Below, piece by piece: positions 21,441 through 34,531 of a stretch of 64,000 bases of DNA; position 1 is the first letter of the stretch, and each line of letters begins with the position of its first letter. The notes under the pieces are model-generated. The model did no database searches and was not told the DNA's origin. It saw only the letters and a program-made list of their open reading frames with translations. The DNA comes from Anthopleura xanthogrammica (taxonomy: Eukaryota; Cnidaria; Anthozoa; Actiniaria; Actiniidae), in assembly GCA_964019055.1 (NCBI GenBank), contig OZ025221.1:2835713-2899712 (forward strand), given 5' to 3'. The translations under genes and the position numbers were made by a program.

Positions 21441-24400
21441 TTACAATTCGTCCTTCTTTGTAGGTTCTTCAGCGCCTTCTTCAGCACCTTCTTCAGCACC
21501 TTCTCCTTCTTCACCAACTTCACCATCTCCCTCTTCTGGTGCTACGGTCTCATCTTCACCATCAGGAATTGGCTCCCCTCCTTCTGCTGCGGGTTCATTT
21601 CCTTCTTTGCCGCCAGATTTAAGGAACTTAACAAAGTCTTCGAGGGTTCGTCCTCCATTATAATCAACGACCTGAATTAAATAAAACAACTTGTTTTCAG
21701 TAAAATTTAAAAAACGGAATATTTAAAAAGTATTACAGTCAAAACGGCTCAAGTGTACCCCCTACAATCCATTAATGAATTTATTATTCGAATATTGAGT
21801 TGATTATTCACTCTGACTCCAAACTTGAAAATAAGTTTATACTTGATGTTTTGATTCGATTCTTCAACAATTGCCATGTCAAGGTAGAAAAACTTCCCAG
21901 AAAGGCCATCCCTTAGAATTTTAGTTGTGAAATAAATGTGAAGTTTTGAGTTTGAATAATCAACTCAATATTCGAATAATGAAATCATCAATGGAGACAA
22001 GGGGGGTACGCTTGAGCTGTTTTGACTGTAATACACTAATATGCAAGCAAAGCTATCCGACACTACATTCAACTAAAGCTATAAGTTCAAAAAAGGTTGA
22101 TGAAGATTTTGTTGCATGTTGTTAACCAAGGTTGTATGGTGTCCAGATCATATGTAAATAATGCCAGCACAGAAGAAAGTATGCTGGAGAAACGTGCAGA
22201 CAAAGTTTGGGAAAATTCTATATTATTGTCACCTTTCGCTGATTGCATTCACATCACCCATAATGCATTTTGGGCTTGGTATGCAACATGCAACATAACC
22301 TTCACAAATATTGACTTTCAGAAATAAAAACCTAATCTTAAAAAATAAGCACCACCATCAGAAAGAGCAAGCAAAAATATGTATTTTTGGAAAGTTTCAT
22401 TGCTATAAATAGAATTCACGTGAAGCTATTTGGAATCAATATTACAGAGATTGTATGTGTTCAGTGATTTGTTTCCTTGCTAGCCTCGTTGTGGTATTTT
22501 TCACATTTTTAAAATTCTCACAACTTCTCAAGAATTGAATATTTTTGTCTCAAATTTTCTAGCTGTGTTGATTTCATTCTAATCTATAATTTCAAAGTAG
22601 TGGTCAACTACGACATGAATTTTAAAAATTATGATAATGAAGTGGCAGCATTGATTTAGGGGTTGTATTCTTTAGCTTTACATACTACGGATCCCACCGA
22701 ACTGTGGCAGAGCAAAAAAAATTCATGTCGCTACCACACCCACATTTGTCTGCTGACAAACCCATATTTGTAAGTTTCTTCGATAGTTATCAAGATATTT
22801 TATGGTCACTTTTTATCCTCGAAGACTCACGAATGTTAGACATTCTATCAAGCAAAGGCGAAAGTCTAGGCTTTCGACCTCTTAGCCAAAAAAAAGCCAG
22901 TTTTACACATTTGTCTTTGCATTTGACTTTGAATTTGTATCTTTCTATGACCGGTAGCTTCATCCAACGATGAACCTCAAGCTTAAAGTAAAACAGCAAG
23001 CTAGTCGAAATTCAGAGACAGTGAAAACAAAGTGGGTGTGTCAGCAGACAAATGTGGGCATGGTAGCGACATGAATTTTTGATGTGCTGTCACAGTTCGG
23101 TGGGATCCGTAGTATTCTATCCCAAATTCCAACGAGTAATGCAGTATCATCATCTAAATCTAAATTCTAAAAATCATAAACTATGTTTCAATGTTGAAAA
23201 GTCTGATCCAAACATGCGAGATTTTGAGAGACCAGGAGAAAAGGGTAGGAAATACCGTTTGCTCTCAAATACTCTGATTTGGAATGGTTTTCAGCCAATT
23301 TGAGTGAACATTTTTCCTACATTATTTTCAAAATAATCTTTATCACTTACATCTCCTTCTTTGGGGAAGAACTTTATTGTTGGGAAACTCTGGACCTTGA
23401 CACCTTCAACTTCATTAGCAGTAGAATCCATTTTGGCAACAACAATATCTTTGTTGTCCTCGAATTGTTCACCAAGTTTGTCCCAGATTGGAGCAAGCTG
23501 TTTACAATGACCGCACCATGGAGCATCTAAAAAATAAATGTTGTATTGCAAAACATTACTGAAAAGTCAACGAATATAATTTTAGATTATTAACTTAATT
23601 CAGATACAATCAGAAAACATTATAATTATTCATTATCAAAGAAAGAATAAACCCCTTGCAGCACGTAGGAATGCAGCTCAATTTGGAGGACAAAACAATA
23701 GGTTCCAATTCTCAGGAGATTAAAATTATTTTATTTTGTACTCCAAATTGAGCTGCTCTGACAGAGTTATGGGGCAAGCTCATAATTACATCGAAATATT
23801 CCATAGTCAGTTCCAACAAAATTAGGTAGAGAAATCTAATAAATAACTGAGAAGAATGGGTAACTGTACATGTATGATTAGAGTGCTGAGGCTGGGGCCA
23901 CCCACCCTCAGATCCAAGACTTGCATGGTTTTAGTGGCCAACAGTATTTTACTTTTTACTTATTTTTACTTACAGAATTCAACAAGAACATCCTTGGTCT
24001 TGTCTCTTGCGACCTCATCAAAGTTCTTTCCGACAAGAACCTTGACTGGTTTGGCATCCCAGTCAGCGGGTACATCTTGGGTGAGGAGATGTGGCTGAGG
24101 AACCAAAAAAAACCTCCATTAATAAACATTATTCCACCAATTAATAGGTATTTAAACCCAGGGGGTAGGATCCAGGGGGGTAATTCGGGTGGTTTCATAA
24201 GGGGGTGCTCCGCCCAGACTCTCGACCCCTTACCCTTTGATATACCAAGTTTCAGCAAAAAGTTACCCCTTTTATATACTTTTTTGCCTGAAAAGGTACC
24301 CCTTTCATATACTTTTTAAGAAAAGCTACCCCTTTTTATACCAAAGTTCACAAATTCCCACCCCTTTTCTATACCTGCGGCCTGGAAAAAGGTACTCTTT

Positions 24401-27400
24401 TCTGGCGGAGCACCCACGTATAGTCAATTATAGGGAGTACCCCCTAGGGGATTTTCATCTTACACAAGGTACTGTATATGATTTCCATATATCGTCTGGA
24501 ACAGGATCATCAGTTTTGGTAGGTTAGTTTATCTAGAATTTTTGAGTCTCAGAGGATATTTCTTTTTGACTTTCTGTTGAAACAGATTTTTTTGCCACCA
24601 AATTATTCTTAGAGCATAAATTCCAACTGTCCCGGCTTTATATAGGGTTTTAAATTTCTCTTAGATGTTATAGGGTTGAATAAGTTATTTTTTCTTTGAA
24701 GATATTCTTGTCTTAGATAGGGTCAAGATCCCAGCGGCACATCCCTATCACTGAACCACCCCTAGTACCCCCCAGGTAGGTAAACAAACCTTTTTTATTG
24801 CGCTGATGCACTTAACTGTATATGAATTTAAGAAATTCTTACCTTAATTTTTTTGTCCAAAAAGTCTTGTACAAATTTAGAAGTAACTTCAGTGGTAATA
24901 TCTGAAGATTCTGGCTTAAACTTGGTCATTTCATCATCAGCAAGGTTAATAAGACGAACTGTTGGAAGATCTTTAGCTGAAATTCCGAAGAACTCCATGA
25001 TACGAAGGTTGTCCTCGACCTCACCATTGACAAAAACAAAAAGTACTTTGCCCTTGAAACCTTTAGCTGCGGCACCGAAAGCATCGTGGTGAGTTTTGAA
25101 ATCATCAGATTTTTTGTTGGCAAAAAGAAGAATATGATGTTTAACTTCACCACCAAAGATCTTGGGGGCAGTCTAGATGGAAGTAATGCACAGAGTTAGT
25201 TTATCCCTGTACAAAATTTACAACATACAAAGTTATAATTATAATGATTGTATATTAATTTATGCTGGACCCTACTTAAGGCCTTTAACACATAAGCTCT
25301 ACGATTTTCCCAGGATTTTGTATATATATTTATTGGACTCATTAATAAGTCATGGAGGAAACAATAGAAATTATAACCATGAAGAGTTTTTGTATATTTG
25401 ATACAAAATCCTGTTCATTTGCATTAACCTGGATTTTCTAGCAAAACCTAAATAAATGTTTAAAATTTAAATGAAAAATGAAACTATGTACCCAAACGTT
25501 GAATAAGTAGTCTACAACATTCACATCTTTGTTGTATCAGATTTACTATCACTAACGCCTCCGGCTTGTGTTGAAAATCTGTTACAACATGGCGCTCATG
25601 TGGTAAACATTACAAACAGGGCAATATTCAATATGCAATATTCCCCACAAGTGACTCAAGGGCTTTTCAAGCATTATCTAATAAGTGTTACATCAAATTT
25701 TTCAAGGAGTATTACAAACTTATCAGCGAGACAAAGTTTTAACACATCCTCATACACTTAGCCAATCTACCTCTATAAACTGGAAGATTGGAGTTATTTA
25801 AAAAAGATGCAAATTAAATAATAAAAGGACAACAGGACTGTACAAACCTCATCGCTGAATTCAGTTACAAGAGGAAGTTGGTTAGCTTTAACGAACTTCT
25901 GGATCTTTTCAAACTCATATTCTCCATCATAGTCATTTCGTCCCTCATCAAACTGAAATTAAAATGAAAATATTTGATATTATTTAAAGCATTAATCCAT
26001 GGGGAAAAGGATGATGACAAAAAGCAATGTGCATTGTTGGCAAGGAAGATGGTCAAGTAATGATGGGTAAAAAAGTCAACAGGTCTATTTAACAATAAGA
26101 TCCACAGCCCGAATGGTCTACGAGTCAATAGCCCATGAGGCCGAAGGGCTATTGACTTGTAGACCATGAGGGCAAGAGGTCTACCTTATTATAGGAAATT
26201 AACGCTGCATGAAATTAACGTGAATTTCAAAAAATCATGTTCAATATCATTAATAAAGTGGAACATTAACTTTCATGATATGAATTTATTTTTATGAAGT
26301 TATCTACTTTTAAAAAATTATTCATTTAAAAGTGAACATTTAATACAGCTAGTCACTTAATAACAACATTCCAGTATTTATCAAAAAATTATCTTTTCGT
26401 TTTTATTCTACAAGCTCTATGTCATGGGGTGTCCATCACGTTAATTTCATTTAAATGGAAATTTTGGCTTCTCCTTTGCATTAATTTTCTACATTTGGAA
26501 GTATTTTATCCTCAATTCACGTTAATTTAAGTCGCTCTAATTTCAAATACTTAAATTTTGTGGAGCATTAATTTCCCTATAATAAGGTAATTGTTTTACA
26601 TAAACCTACTACTCTCGGACTCAAATAAATGATTGTTTTTGGACTTTAAATAATTGTGTTTGCTATTGTTTTGACTTTCAAAACCAGCCTTTTTCAATTC
26701 TAGTGGTCTATCACTAATAGACGACTAGTAGCTCAGCCGATTAGAGTGCAGGATTTGTGATAGACCATTAGTAGGTTTATACTAATTTAGCTTATTTGAT
26801 AGAATGCAAACTGAACTGAAAAGATCATCATCAGTGGTAAAACTCTAAATCTCTCTTCAATCTGGATCTGCCTATGGTAAAGGAATACTTTCAAAAGAAT
26901 TCTATCTGGGTAATAGACCACTTTGATAGTAAACAAATATGTTAATGTTTTAGCACTGTCATATCAAAGAACCTCCTGAAATAGGCATGTTTGGAAGGTT
27001 TTGATGCTCTGGCTAAAATTGCAATGAAGATATGCTCAATGAAAAATGTAGAGATTTGTATGTAATTTTCTGTTGAGGCCTTTGTTGCCTCGTTTTGGTG
27101 TTTTTCTGATTTTTCAAATTCTTCTAGCTTCTTGCAAATTTAATCGTTTTTTCTCAAACTTTCACAAGTTATTGGTATACAGAATGCCTATCCTATGATA
27201 GCTTTCTTTTTCTTAAAACATCAACTTTAAATGTTATGATAATTAGTGACGGCCATTTATGAAAATCGTCCATTGTTCTCATATGTTCCAACAATCTGCT
27301 GTGAGCATGTGGTGTGTGGACCTCACAATTAACGATTGGATAGCCTAAGCTATAAAGACAGTAACTAAGCCCGGCCTTTTTAGATAAAGGTGAAAGTTCC

Positions 27401-29916
27401 AACTTTTTACCAATCTTAAATTTCCAATTTACATACCTTCTTAAAGAGGACAATCTTGTCACCATCGACTTTGTGCTCAGATGCAATGGCAGCATCAGAA
27501 ACAATAGCAAATTCAACATCATCAATACCATCAGCAGCAGAAAGGAAAGCTTTGGCAGCATCAGATGCCTGATCCTTGAAGAAACCAATAACTGCAACTT
27601 CTTTTTCGAGGAATTTCTGAACTTCTTCAGTAGATCCAAGAGGTTTAGCTGGGGGACCAGTCTTCTTGTTCAACCAGGCAACAATCTCAGGATGGGTACG
27701 TCCACCTTTGAATGATAAGAATTTTTGTTAGACAATATTCACTTTCAAATGCAATAGACCTCTTTAATGTTGTTCATTTCAAACCATGAGTCATTTCCTA
27801 GAGCATCATTTTTTTTGTTTAATGGTCAGGCATAAATACACTAAATATACAGCTATTAAAGGGAAGATTTTTCTAAAAAAAATGCATTTTTAACCATTTA
27901 TTATATTATGTTTTTTATTTATTTACTTATTCAACAAAGGCAACTCTGATACTGAGATATCAAATTACACCAGCAAAAATTCTTAACAAGAAAAAGTATT
28001 TTCAACTTTATATCTATTGCAGGAAGTACTTAGCAAACATTTTTTTCTCTTGTGTAAACATTTTCCTAAAATTCTTCATTTGATGCCAACATTCTGAGGG
28101 CCCAGCTGAAAAAACGCACAGCTGTATTGAGATAGCTAAATGAAAAATCTTAAACCACATACAGGTGTTAAAGATTCATAATAGTTGGATTAATTTTCAC
28201 GCATATGCCGGTATATATCTGTTCACATAAAATAAGGTAGTTAAAAAAAATTACTCTTTGGTAAATCTGGATAACCTAAAACAGGGCCATAGACAACTAG
28301 TATGGTTTGCCTGGTAATAATTAACCGGACCACTTTTTACTGTCAGAAGCATTTTCTCCCCTTGTTAAAAAAATATATATTACCCAAGAAAACTTGACCA
28401 CTTTTGGTGGCTACAGCCCTGTAAAATATGTTTTTAGGATTGTATCTAATTTTGGAAGTGAGAATTCACAGAATAAATATGGTCGAAGGTAACAAAAAAA
28501 CTTTTGCAGTTAAAGGAAATAAAAAATCATGTAAGCTTATTTTTTTATCAAAAATTAAAGAATACTATAGACTTGCATTATTATCAAATTGGTAACCACT
28601 GAGCCATGCCAATTTAAACAAGGAAATTATGTAAATGATGGCTTTTAAAATTTGAGCATCGACCAATTACAAGAGTCCAGGTCATATAAAATTATTCTAT
28701 AATTTTAGTACAAAGTATACGTTATCGTAGTCAATTAAAGTACAAGAAAAAAAGAGCAATAGCACCGTTATATGTAAACCTTTGTTGATTCACAAGCCTT
28801 TGGTAAAAATAATAAATGTTTAGAAAATTAGGTTTTCAAATCAAAACACATGAGAAAGAGCAATCTTATAATATCAGTGAAGCTGTTGATAATATTTATA
28901 ATTTGAATAAGGATTTTTTACGATTTTTGAAGAGCTCATTCATGAAAAACAATTAGATAGCAAATGTACACGTGTACTTAGAATTGGGAAGCAAACTTTA
29001 CTGATTCTCACTTACAGCAACTGCTTAAGGACATCTCAAAACACACACAAAAGGAAATACGAGTAATAATTCTGTTGGAATAAGCCTAGGATACGAGAAA
29101 TTTAGATGTATTTAAAGCATTAGAAGATATAGAATGGCGCTATGTAAAGAAGATTGCCTTTCACCTTCAAGGTAAGCTTACATAGAAACAGCAGTCAAAG
29201 GGGCTTTTTCCAATGGGTGAAAATTAACACGTATAAGAAATTTTGATAGATACTCGAGGCTTTGAGTACTGGACAATAAAGAGCCGTAGCCTTTGACGTG
29301 AGAAAAAATTAAAATGCTCGAGTTAGAGCATTTTTTATTGGAAGACAATGATCAATGTTTAATGATCAAACTGGAAGGTTTGCTGTGAGCTGCACGTGCG
29401 AAGCTGGGACAACAGCTTGTCTTATTTTTACTGAGAAAATTTTTATACTTTTAAGAATGAAAAGGAATAAAATAAAAGTGTATTTACCTCCATATTCACT
29501 GGGTTTGCCGTCTTTGAAGAATTTAATAGTAGGATATCCTTGAACTTGGAATCTTTCACCAAGTTTACTCTGAGCTGTGGCATCAACTTTACCAAGTTTA
29601 ATGGGCGAATCTTCCGTTTTGAGTTGACTGGCTGCTTTGGCATATTCTGGAGCTAAAGCTTTGCAGTGTCCACACCACGGTGCATCTAAAAAACATTAAA
29701 AGACATTATTAACACGTCATGTTATTGAAGAAGGACTGTCTACTACAAACACAAGCTTTCACAATACTTACAAAATTCCACTAAAATATGTTTGTTGGCT
29801 GCTATAGCTTCGTCGAAGTTCTTTTCAGTTAACACTAGAACGTCTTCTTCTTCTTGAATCTCTTCGCTGTGAGCGAGAGCTAAATAAGTTAAAAAGAGAA
29901 CAACTAAAGGCTTCAT
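21441..29916 (-). CDS. P4HB: Protein disulfide isomerase (PDIA1 type), 8 exons
   Basis: An ER-lumen oxidoreductase and chaperone that forms and reshuffles disulfides; in animals it is also the beta subunit of prolyl 4-hydroxylase. Minus-strand exons: 29772-29916, 29488-29685, 27437-27705, 25848-25952, 24843-25172, 23974-24094, 23351-23526 and 21441-21671. They total 1575 nt, giving 524 residues. A signal peptide ([17 protein letters not shown]) is followed by thioredoxin domain a with APWCGHC (C53, C56), then b and b' domains including the [19 protein letters not shown] stretch, then domain a' with the second APWCGHC (C394, C397) and [15 protein letters not shown] long acidic Glu/Gly tail ends in KKDEL, the ER retrieval signal. 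Both active sites split a TAT codon across an intron in the same phase. This is a classic a-b-b'-a' layout of normal length. Upstream sites suggest unfolded-protein-response control. Confidence 0.96.
21736..22028. mobile_element. TA-flanked MITE, 293 bp, in PDI intron 7
   Basis: The ends CAGTCAAAACGGCTCAAG and CTTGAGCTGTTTTGACTG are bordered by TA. A second inner inverted repeat, ATTATTCGAATATTGAGTTG, pairs with CAACTCAATATTCGAATAAT. CAGT-type ends with a TA target fit Tc1/mariner-derived MITEs. Confidence 0.85.
22685..23112. mobile_element. Intact 428-bp copy of the CTACGGATCC MITE
   Basis: It is bordered by TA at 22683-22684 and 23113-23114, with terminal inverted repeats of about 80 bp starting CTACGGATCCCACCGAACTG. 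It is the uninterrupted relative of the nested complex at 8154-12551 and lies in PDI intron 7. Confidence 0.9.
23669..23760. repeat. Hairpin repeat in PDI intron 6
   Basis: The arms AGCTCAATTTGGAG and CTCCAAATTGAGCT, with flanking AATG/TCTG differences, form a fold-back of about 92 bp. Confidence 0.6.
24203..24415. mobile_element. TIR element with internal degenerate tandem repeat
   Basis: The ends GGGTGCTCCGCCCAGA and TCTGGCGGAGCACCC are inverted. Inside, the phrase TACCCCTTTTATATAC recurs about four times in diverged form. No clear target duplication. It lies in PDI intron 5. Its design resembles 48281-48629. Confidence 0.6.
26068..26593. repeat. Two adjoining inverted-repeat elements in PDI intron 3
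   Basis: Positions 26068-26195 contain the fold-back GGTCTACGAGTCAATAGCCC against GGGCTATTGACTTGTAGACC. About 26183-26593 is bounded by ACCTTATTATAGGAAATTAA and its near complement, with an AT-rich interior repeating TTAACGT and TTAATTT phrases. Confidence 0.6.
27706..29487. other. PDI intron 2, no recognised element
   Basis: This is the longest PDI intron. It is AT-rich with no clear inverted repeat and no coding segment that I can recognise. Confidence 0.5.
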
Positions 29917-30027
29917 TTTGCTGTGGTTTGAGCTTAGGGTTTTCAAAAGTGACTTCTCTGTCGAGGGCAGCGACAAAAAGAGGACGATTAACCAACAGTA
30001 TGGACCGGAAATCGACGGCTTCCCACT

Positions 30028-30046
30028 CGTGTTCGATTCTGATTGG
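30028..30046 (-). promoter_or_regulatory. ERSE-like site 1 upstream of PDI
   Basis: On the minus (sense) strand this reads CCAAT, nine bases, then ACACG. The ER stress response element is CCAAT-N9-CCACG, bound by NF-Y plus ATF6/XBP1. The spacing is exact and one base of the second half differs. It lies about 110-130 bp upstream of the PDI ATG. Confidence 0.6.
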
Positions 30047-30096
30047 TCCACATAAACAAAAAATTGTGTCAATTCGTCACGGAAGTGGAGTACGAA

Positions 30097-30115
30097 GTTG
30101 GCCGTTTTTGATTGG
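30097..30115 (-). promoter_or_regulatory. ERSE-like site 2 upstream of PDI
   Basis: On the minus strand this reads CCAAT, nine bases, then CCAAC, again exact N9 spacing with the last two bases differing from CCACG. It lies about 180-200 bp upstream of the PDI ATG, in the same orientation as site 1. Confidence 0.55.
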
Positions 30116-30199
30116 CTTAGAGTTTTATTGCTTTGTCTGTGTTTTGGGAAAGACACGTCAGGTCAGGATGTTTGAGTCGAGAAGGGGTTGATCATGACA

Positions 30200-32253
30200 A
30201 CCAGACTGAAAACGAGCTATTTTCTTTATGCATTGCTGGTTTTAAAACATGCTAGGACACGTATGTGTTGTACTTATTTATTATACAGTTATGATGACTA
30301 CCAGTCCGTAAAGTTCTTCAACAACTCAGTTACAAGAGCTTTGAGAATATAGTAAAGGGGAATACGGAATTAATGATATTGAATCCGGCAATTCAAGTTC
30401 AAATCCGGCAATTCAAACGCAACAGGCTCTCTCAGCTCAGAATGAAAACTTTGGACGTTATTTTTTTATTAGAGCAACCATTATTGACATGATGGATCTG
30501 AGAGCCCGAAAAACTAGAGGCACCCAGTTATGAGTTTATCACAATAAACTTTTAAGGATATTTGATTTTGGGGGAAGAAGGAAGCTTCGATAAAGAAAGC
30601 AAGAAAGGAAAGAAAAAAGGAAGGAAGAATAAAAACAGAGAGAAAGCTTATCACAGGATCAGGGGGTCGAAGGATTTCCAAAATTACACGATCTAATTTC
30701 ATGCTTCCTATTAGATATATATATTTTTTTGTTACCCCCACCAGCTGTTTATTTTTGGTAAAAAAAGTTATCTTCATTAAATAGGGCTATCTGATACCAT
30801 CTGATCATATACAAGGCGCGAAGGGTATTTTTTCCTTTGTTTTTGGGAGGCTTTTATGGAAAATGTGCGCGTGGGCTACCTGTGGTATATCTTTCCGACT
30901 TGTACAGGCCGTACTGCATAATCAAGAGACCATGGTCTCTTGACAGTATTTAATTTATCTGATTTGGTGACATACCATGTTTATTTTTGCACAAGGTTTA
31001 TGCTCACAGAAGTGAGCTTTTTCATAGAAATCTTCAAAGTAATTAATTTAAACAAGAAAGCATAAATATGTATGCTCCTCTCTTGATTCAAAATTCAAAA
31101 TCTGCATTTTATTCTGTTATTAATGTGATAATTACTGGCAGGTATATATGAATAAATGAATATTTTTTATTTCTAGCTTTTGTGCAAAATAATGGAGATT
31201 TATATGGTTTTGATTGATGCTCAAGGACTCGCACGCTTCTAGATTTTCTTTTAGGGACTTGTCAGAAATTAGCAGGGGGAGGCGGTGTAAAATTGGGGAG
31301 GGCCATACTATTTGAGCCCCTTAGAAGGGAGCTAGGGTCATGAAAAAAAGGCAGTATAAAAAAGAAGGGTTACCTTAATTTAAACCCCCCCCCCCCCCCC
31401 CCCACAATCAAAATTAAGTTCTGCGGTCCCTACTGAGTGGGTCTCACCAGGTGATCTGAGAAAAAATGTTAGCCAATCGGAATTGAGAAAACTCCAAAAC
31501 TGAGGTGTCATCCTTACCATCGACTCGGGAAATGGTTATTTCTTTATTTTATTTTCTCACTCAACAATGAATATCATATTTCATATAAAGTATACAAGAT
31601 ATCAAAAACCTCTCCTGAAAATCTAGATTTATCTCAGATATCAATTTTTGTGAGTCCATTTTCGCAATCTTCATGACACCTCAGTTTTGCAGTGACGTCA
31701 TTTCTACTCCACTATTTCAGCGGATCAGCTGGTCGCAATGGGGTGGTAGCTTTTACGGTTAACGGTTAAAATGTTGGCCTTTTTACGGCTAACCTCTAAT
31801 TTTTTTCCGTTACGGTTAACCAAAATCTTAAAAATTAATTTCCATTGTTTTAAAAGTTAAAAATTCATTTCCATCGTTTTAAAAGATTAATTTACATTGT
31901 TGAAAAACACACTCTGAGTATTTTGGGATAAATGCATGACATTACATTCAATCTTGAGAAGAGATCTCGATCGACAAATACGTACAATTAAGTCCTACAA
32001 ACCATGGCTAAAAACAATTACGGTTAACATTGTTAAGACTTTCTACGCCTAATGGCTTATTTTTTCCATTTTTGCTCCTAATAATGACTACATTCTTTAT
32101 TGTTTTACAGCTAACGGCAGTAATCCCATCGAGACCCTCTACTGATCATGTCAGTAATAAAAACTATAACATTGTGTCTTAATATTATAGCATGCATCAA
32201 CAGGAATAACCAAATATACTTCTAGGCATTTTCTAGCTTTATGAATATTAATA
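30200..32253. other. Gap between PDI and G-gamma genes, part 1
   Basis: No gene was recognised. Positions 31255-31380 are the inverted partner of 295-425. A C run of about 19 lies near 31385-31403. About 31453-31560 matches 13776-13870 (shared phrase GACTCGGGAAATG). About 31740-32130 carries repeated TTACGGTTAAC-type words. Confidence 0.5.
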
Positions 32254-32639
32254 TTAGTTTTTTCCTGGATAAAAAAAACCCAGTTTTTTTCGGTTCAATT
32301 TTAATTTCATTGAATATAAAAAAAAACTCACACAAGTGTAAAAACAGTACTGTAGGTTAGTATTATCTATAAAGAGGGATGGTCATGGTGTTTCAATTTG
32401 CGTTCAATTTGAGTACACGATGTGCGCGCACACAAAAACTGCGCAAAACAGCAGTTTTTGTGTGCGCGCACATCGTGTACTCAAATTGAACGCAAATTGA
32501 AATACCATGACCATCCCTCTTTATAGATAATACTAACCTACAGTACTGTTTTTACACTTGTGTGAGTTTTTTTTTATATTCAATGAAATTAAAATTGAAC
32601 CGAAAAAAACTGTTTTTTTTTTATCCAGGAAAAAACTAA
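32254..32639. mobile_element. 386-bp near-perfect hairpin element
   Basis: Two 189-nt arms (32254-32442 and 32451-32639) surround an 8-nt loop and differ at only a few positions by eye. The ends are TTAGTTTTTTCCTGG and CCAGGAAAAAACTAA. The loop region contains TGTGTGCGCGCACA, itself palindromic. No clear target duplication was seen. Confidence 0.85.
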
Positions 32640-33425
32640 CAAGCTTCAAAATAGGCCATTTGCAACAAACAGTCACATGCTGGTGTATCACTTTGATAAC
32701 GAATCAATTCAGCCCAAAGTCCCTTGAGGAAGGTTTTGCTGGATGGTAAATAAACTTTAAATTGATTCTTATCCTATACTATCGAAAAAAACTATTTTGG
32801 AAAAGGTCTTGGATACGACATTCGTAATCCCGCAAAAGTTTTTAAAATAAAGGAAGTCCGAATGTTTTTGCCATCCAGTAACAGTCACGTGATGGTTGTT
32901 GCAAAAGGTCTACCTTATTGATCAACCTAGCCTGCGTAGCGGCTCATTGGGGAGCTAGGGGAGGGGGAAGGGGAAAGGAAAGGGGGGGGGGGGACTGGGG
33001 GATAGGGAGAGAAAGGTTAATTCTTAAAAGGAACCTGGACTATACGAGAAAAAGATAAGATACCATGTTTTCCTGAGGTCCGCCATGTTGTGACGTCACA
33101 TACATTGCCAAATCTTGCAATGTACCGAACTGGTCAGCTACCAACTTTCGCAATTTGTAGGGTTACTAGAGTCACACGAAGTAATTTTCATCTAGGCCCT
33201 TCTACTGTAAACACCCCTTTTCTCTGTACGTACCCCACAGGTAGCCCAAGCTAGGTTTCTGTGGTATCATATTATAAGACAATGTATGGCGAACCTAAAA
33301 AACCTCAAAATGTGAAACCAAAAATAAATAAATAAATAAATAAATCTCAGCTGAACTTTGAAAAGTACTCACTTCTTTCGGCCTCAGTTTGGGGAGGGAA
33401 AAAACGTTGATATTCGATAGAGATG

Positions 33426-33461
33426 GGGGGGGGGGGGAGGGGGAGGGGGAGGGGGAGGGGG
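33426..33461. repeat. G-rich (GGGGGA)n tract
   Basis: A G run is followed by several GGGGGA units. The open frame read across it on the minus strand is Pro-Ser low complexity and is not a gene. Confidence 0.8.
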
Positions 33462-34130
33462 CGTTGTAAGTGTGAGAGTACATAATGAAAAGTGGTGATC
33501 ATCTTAGTTCCGTTATACCTATTTTCATAATTACGCGACCCAGACAACAAGATGGTTATTGGCTTCCTCAATCAACTTTCCGATGGTCGGAGTAAGTATG
33601 TTTTTCATTAACGGAGCCAAAACTCCAAACGCCTTTGGGCTGAGGTGATTGAGTAATCTAAAAAAATGGATGTATGAGTTTCTCTTTTAATTTTTTTTTT
33701 TTTTTTTTTAAATATAAGAGAGTTTAAGAATCTCGCGTTTACGGAAAACCTGAAACCTCAGTTGACTAGTGAAAAGTTCTTTAAAATTAGTAAAAAGGAA
33801 TCGCAAAAATCTCCAAGTCGTAGATAAACAACTGAAGAATATTTCTCTTCATGGTAAAAAGGTTTGCAAAAAAACTAGTCACGTTTGCCGTTTGCGGGAG
33901 CCGGAGAAAAAACCCGAATTTTAAGCTCTCTATTATCAATTTTGTTACTGCAGTTATATAATTAAGCAAGACAATATACTCTCTTGAATTGAGCAGAATT
34001 AGGTGTAACTATATATAGGAATTAAGATAATTAATTTATCATTCAATTTTTTATCCAGATCATGGACGGTGTGAGTGGATGGTGGCAGATACGGCTGAAC
34101 TGAGTAATATGGCGTGGTATCGATCATATA

Positions 34131-34282
34131 TTAGCCTGCGTAGCGGCGCATTTTTGGGGTTTTTGGGGGAGGGGGTGGGGAGCGAGAGAGGGGGACTGGG
34201 TAGGAGGGGAGAGGGAGCTTTCCCTCCTCCCCAGTCTCCCTCCCCCCCCCAAAAAAACAAAATGCGCCGCTACGCAGGTTAT
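34131..34282. repeat. MITE with GCGTAGCGGCGCA ends
   Basis: The ends TAGCCTGCGTAGCGGCGCAT and ATGCGCCGCTACGCAGGTTA are inverted. The interior is G-rich on the left and C-rich on the right. A one-sided relative starts near 32930 (CCTAGCCTGCGTAGCGGC). Confidence 0.7.
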
Positions 34283-34431
34283 CATATATAAAATCATTAG
34301 TAATAATTATATTAATGATGGGGATAATAGGATTTTTGGGGCAGCCATTGTCCATAATGTTTGAAAGGAAATAAAAAGGTTGAAATTAACCTGTAAGACG
34401 TATTTTAGAAAATTAGAACTGTTTAAGTTTC

Positions 34432-34531
34432 TATCAGAGACTAAAATATGCTCAACAAGGGACGAAAAATGAACTTAATTAGTAGAATTTATGTTAAAAT
34501 ATTTTAGTCTCTGATGAAGACCGAAATATCT
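34432..34531. repeat. Inverted repeat with CTGATGA..GAAA motif
   Basis: TCAGAGACTAAAATAT pairs with ATATTTTAGTCTCTGA. The right arm continues as CTGATGAAGACCGAAATATC, a phrase similar to the motif at 42799-42830. Confidence 0.45.

Noticed and set aside
24926..25156. 76-codon minus-strand frame inside PDI exon 5
   Set aside because: It is a shadow frame of the true PDI reading frame across 24843-25172.
34510..34531. CTGATGAAGACCGAAA as a hammerhead ribozyme
   Set aside because: The gap between CTGATGA and GAAA is too short for a real stem II. Kept only as a weak relative of the better motif at 42.7 and 45.1 kb.
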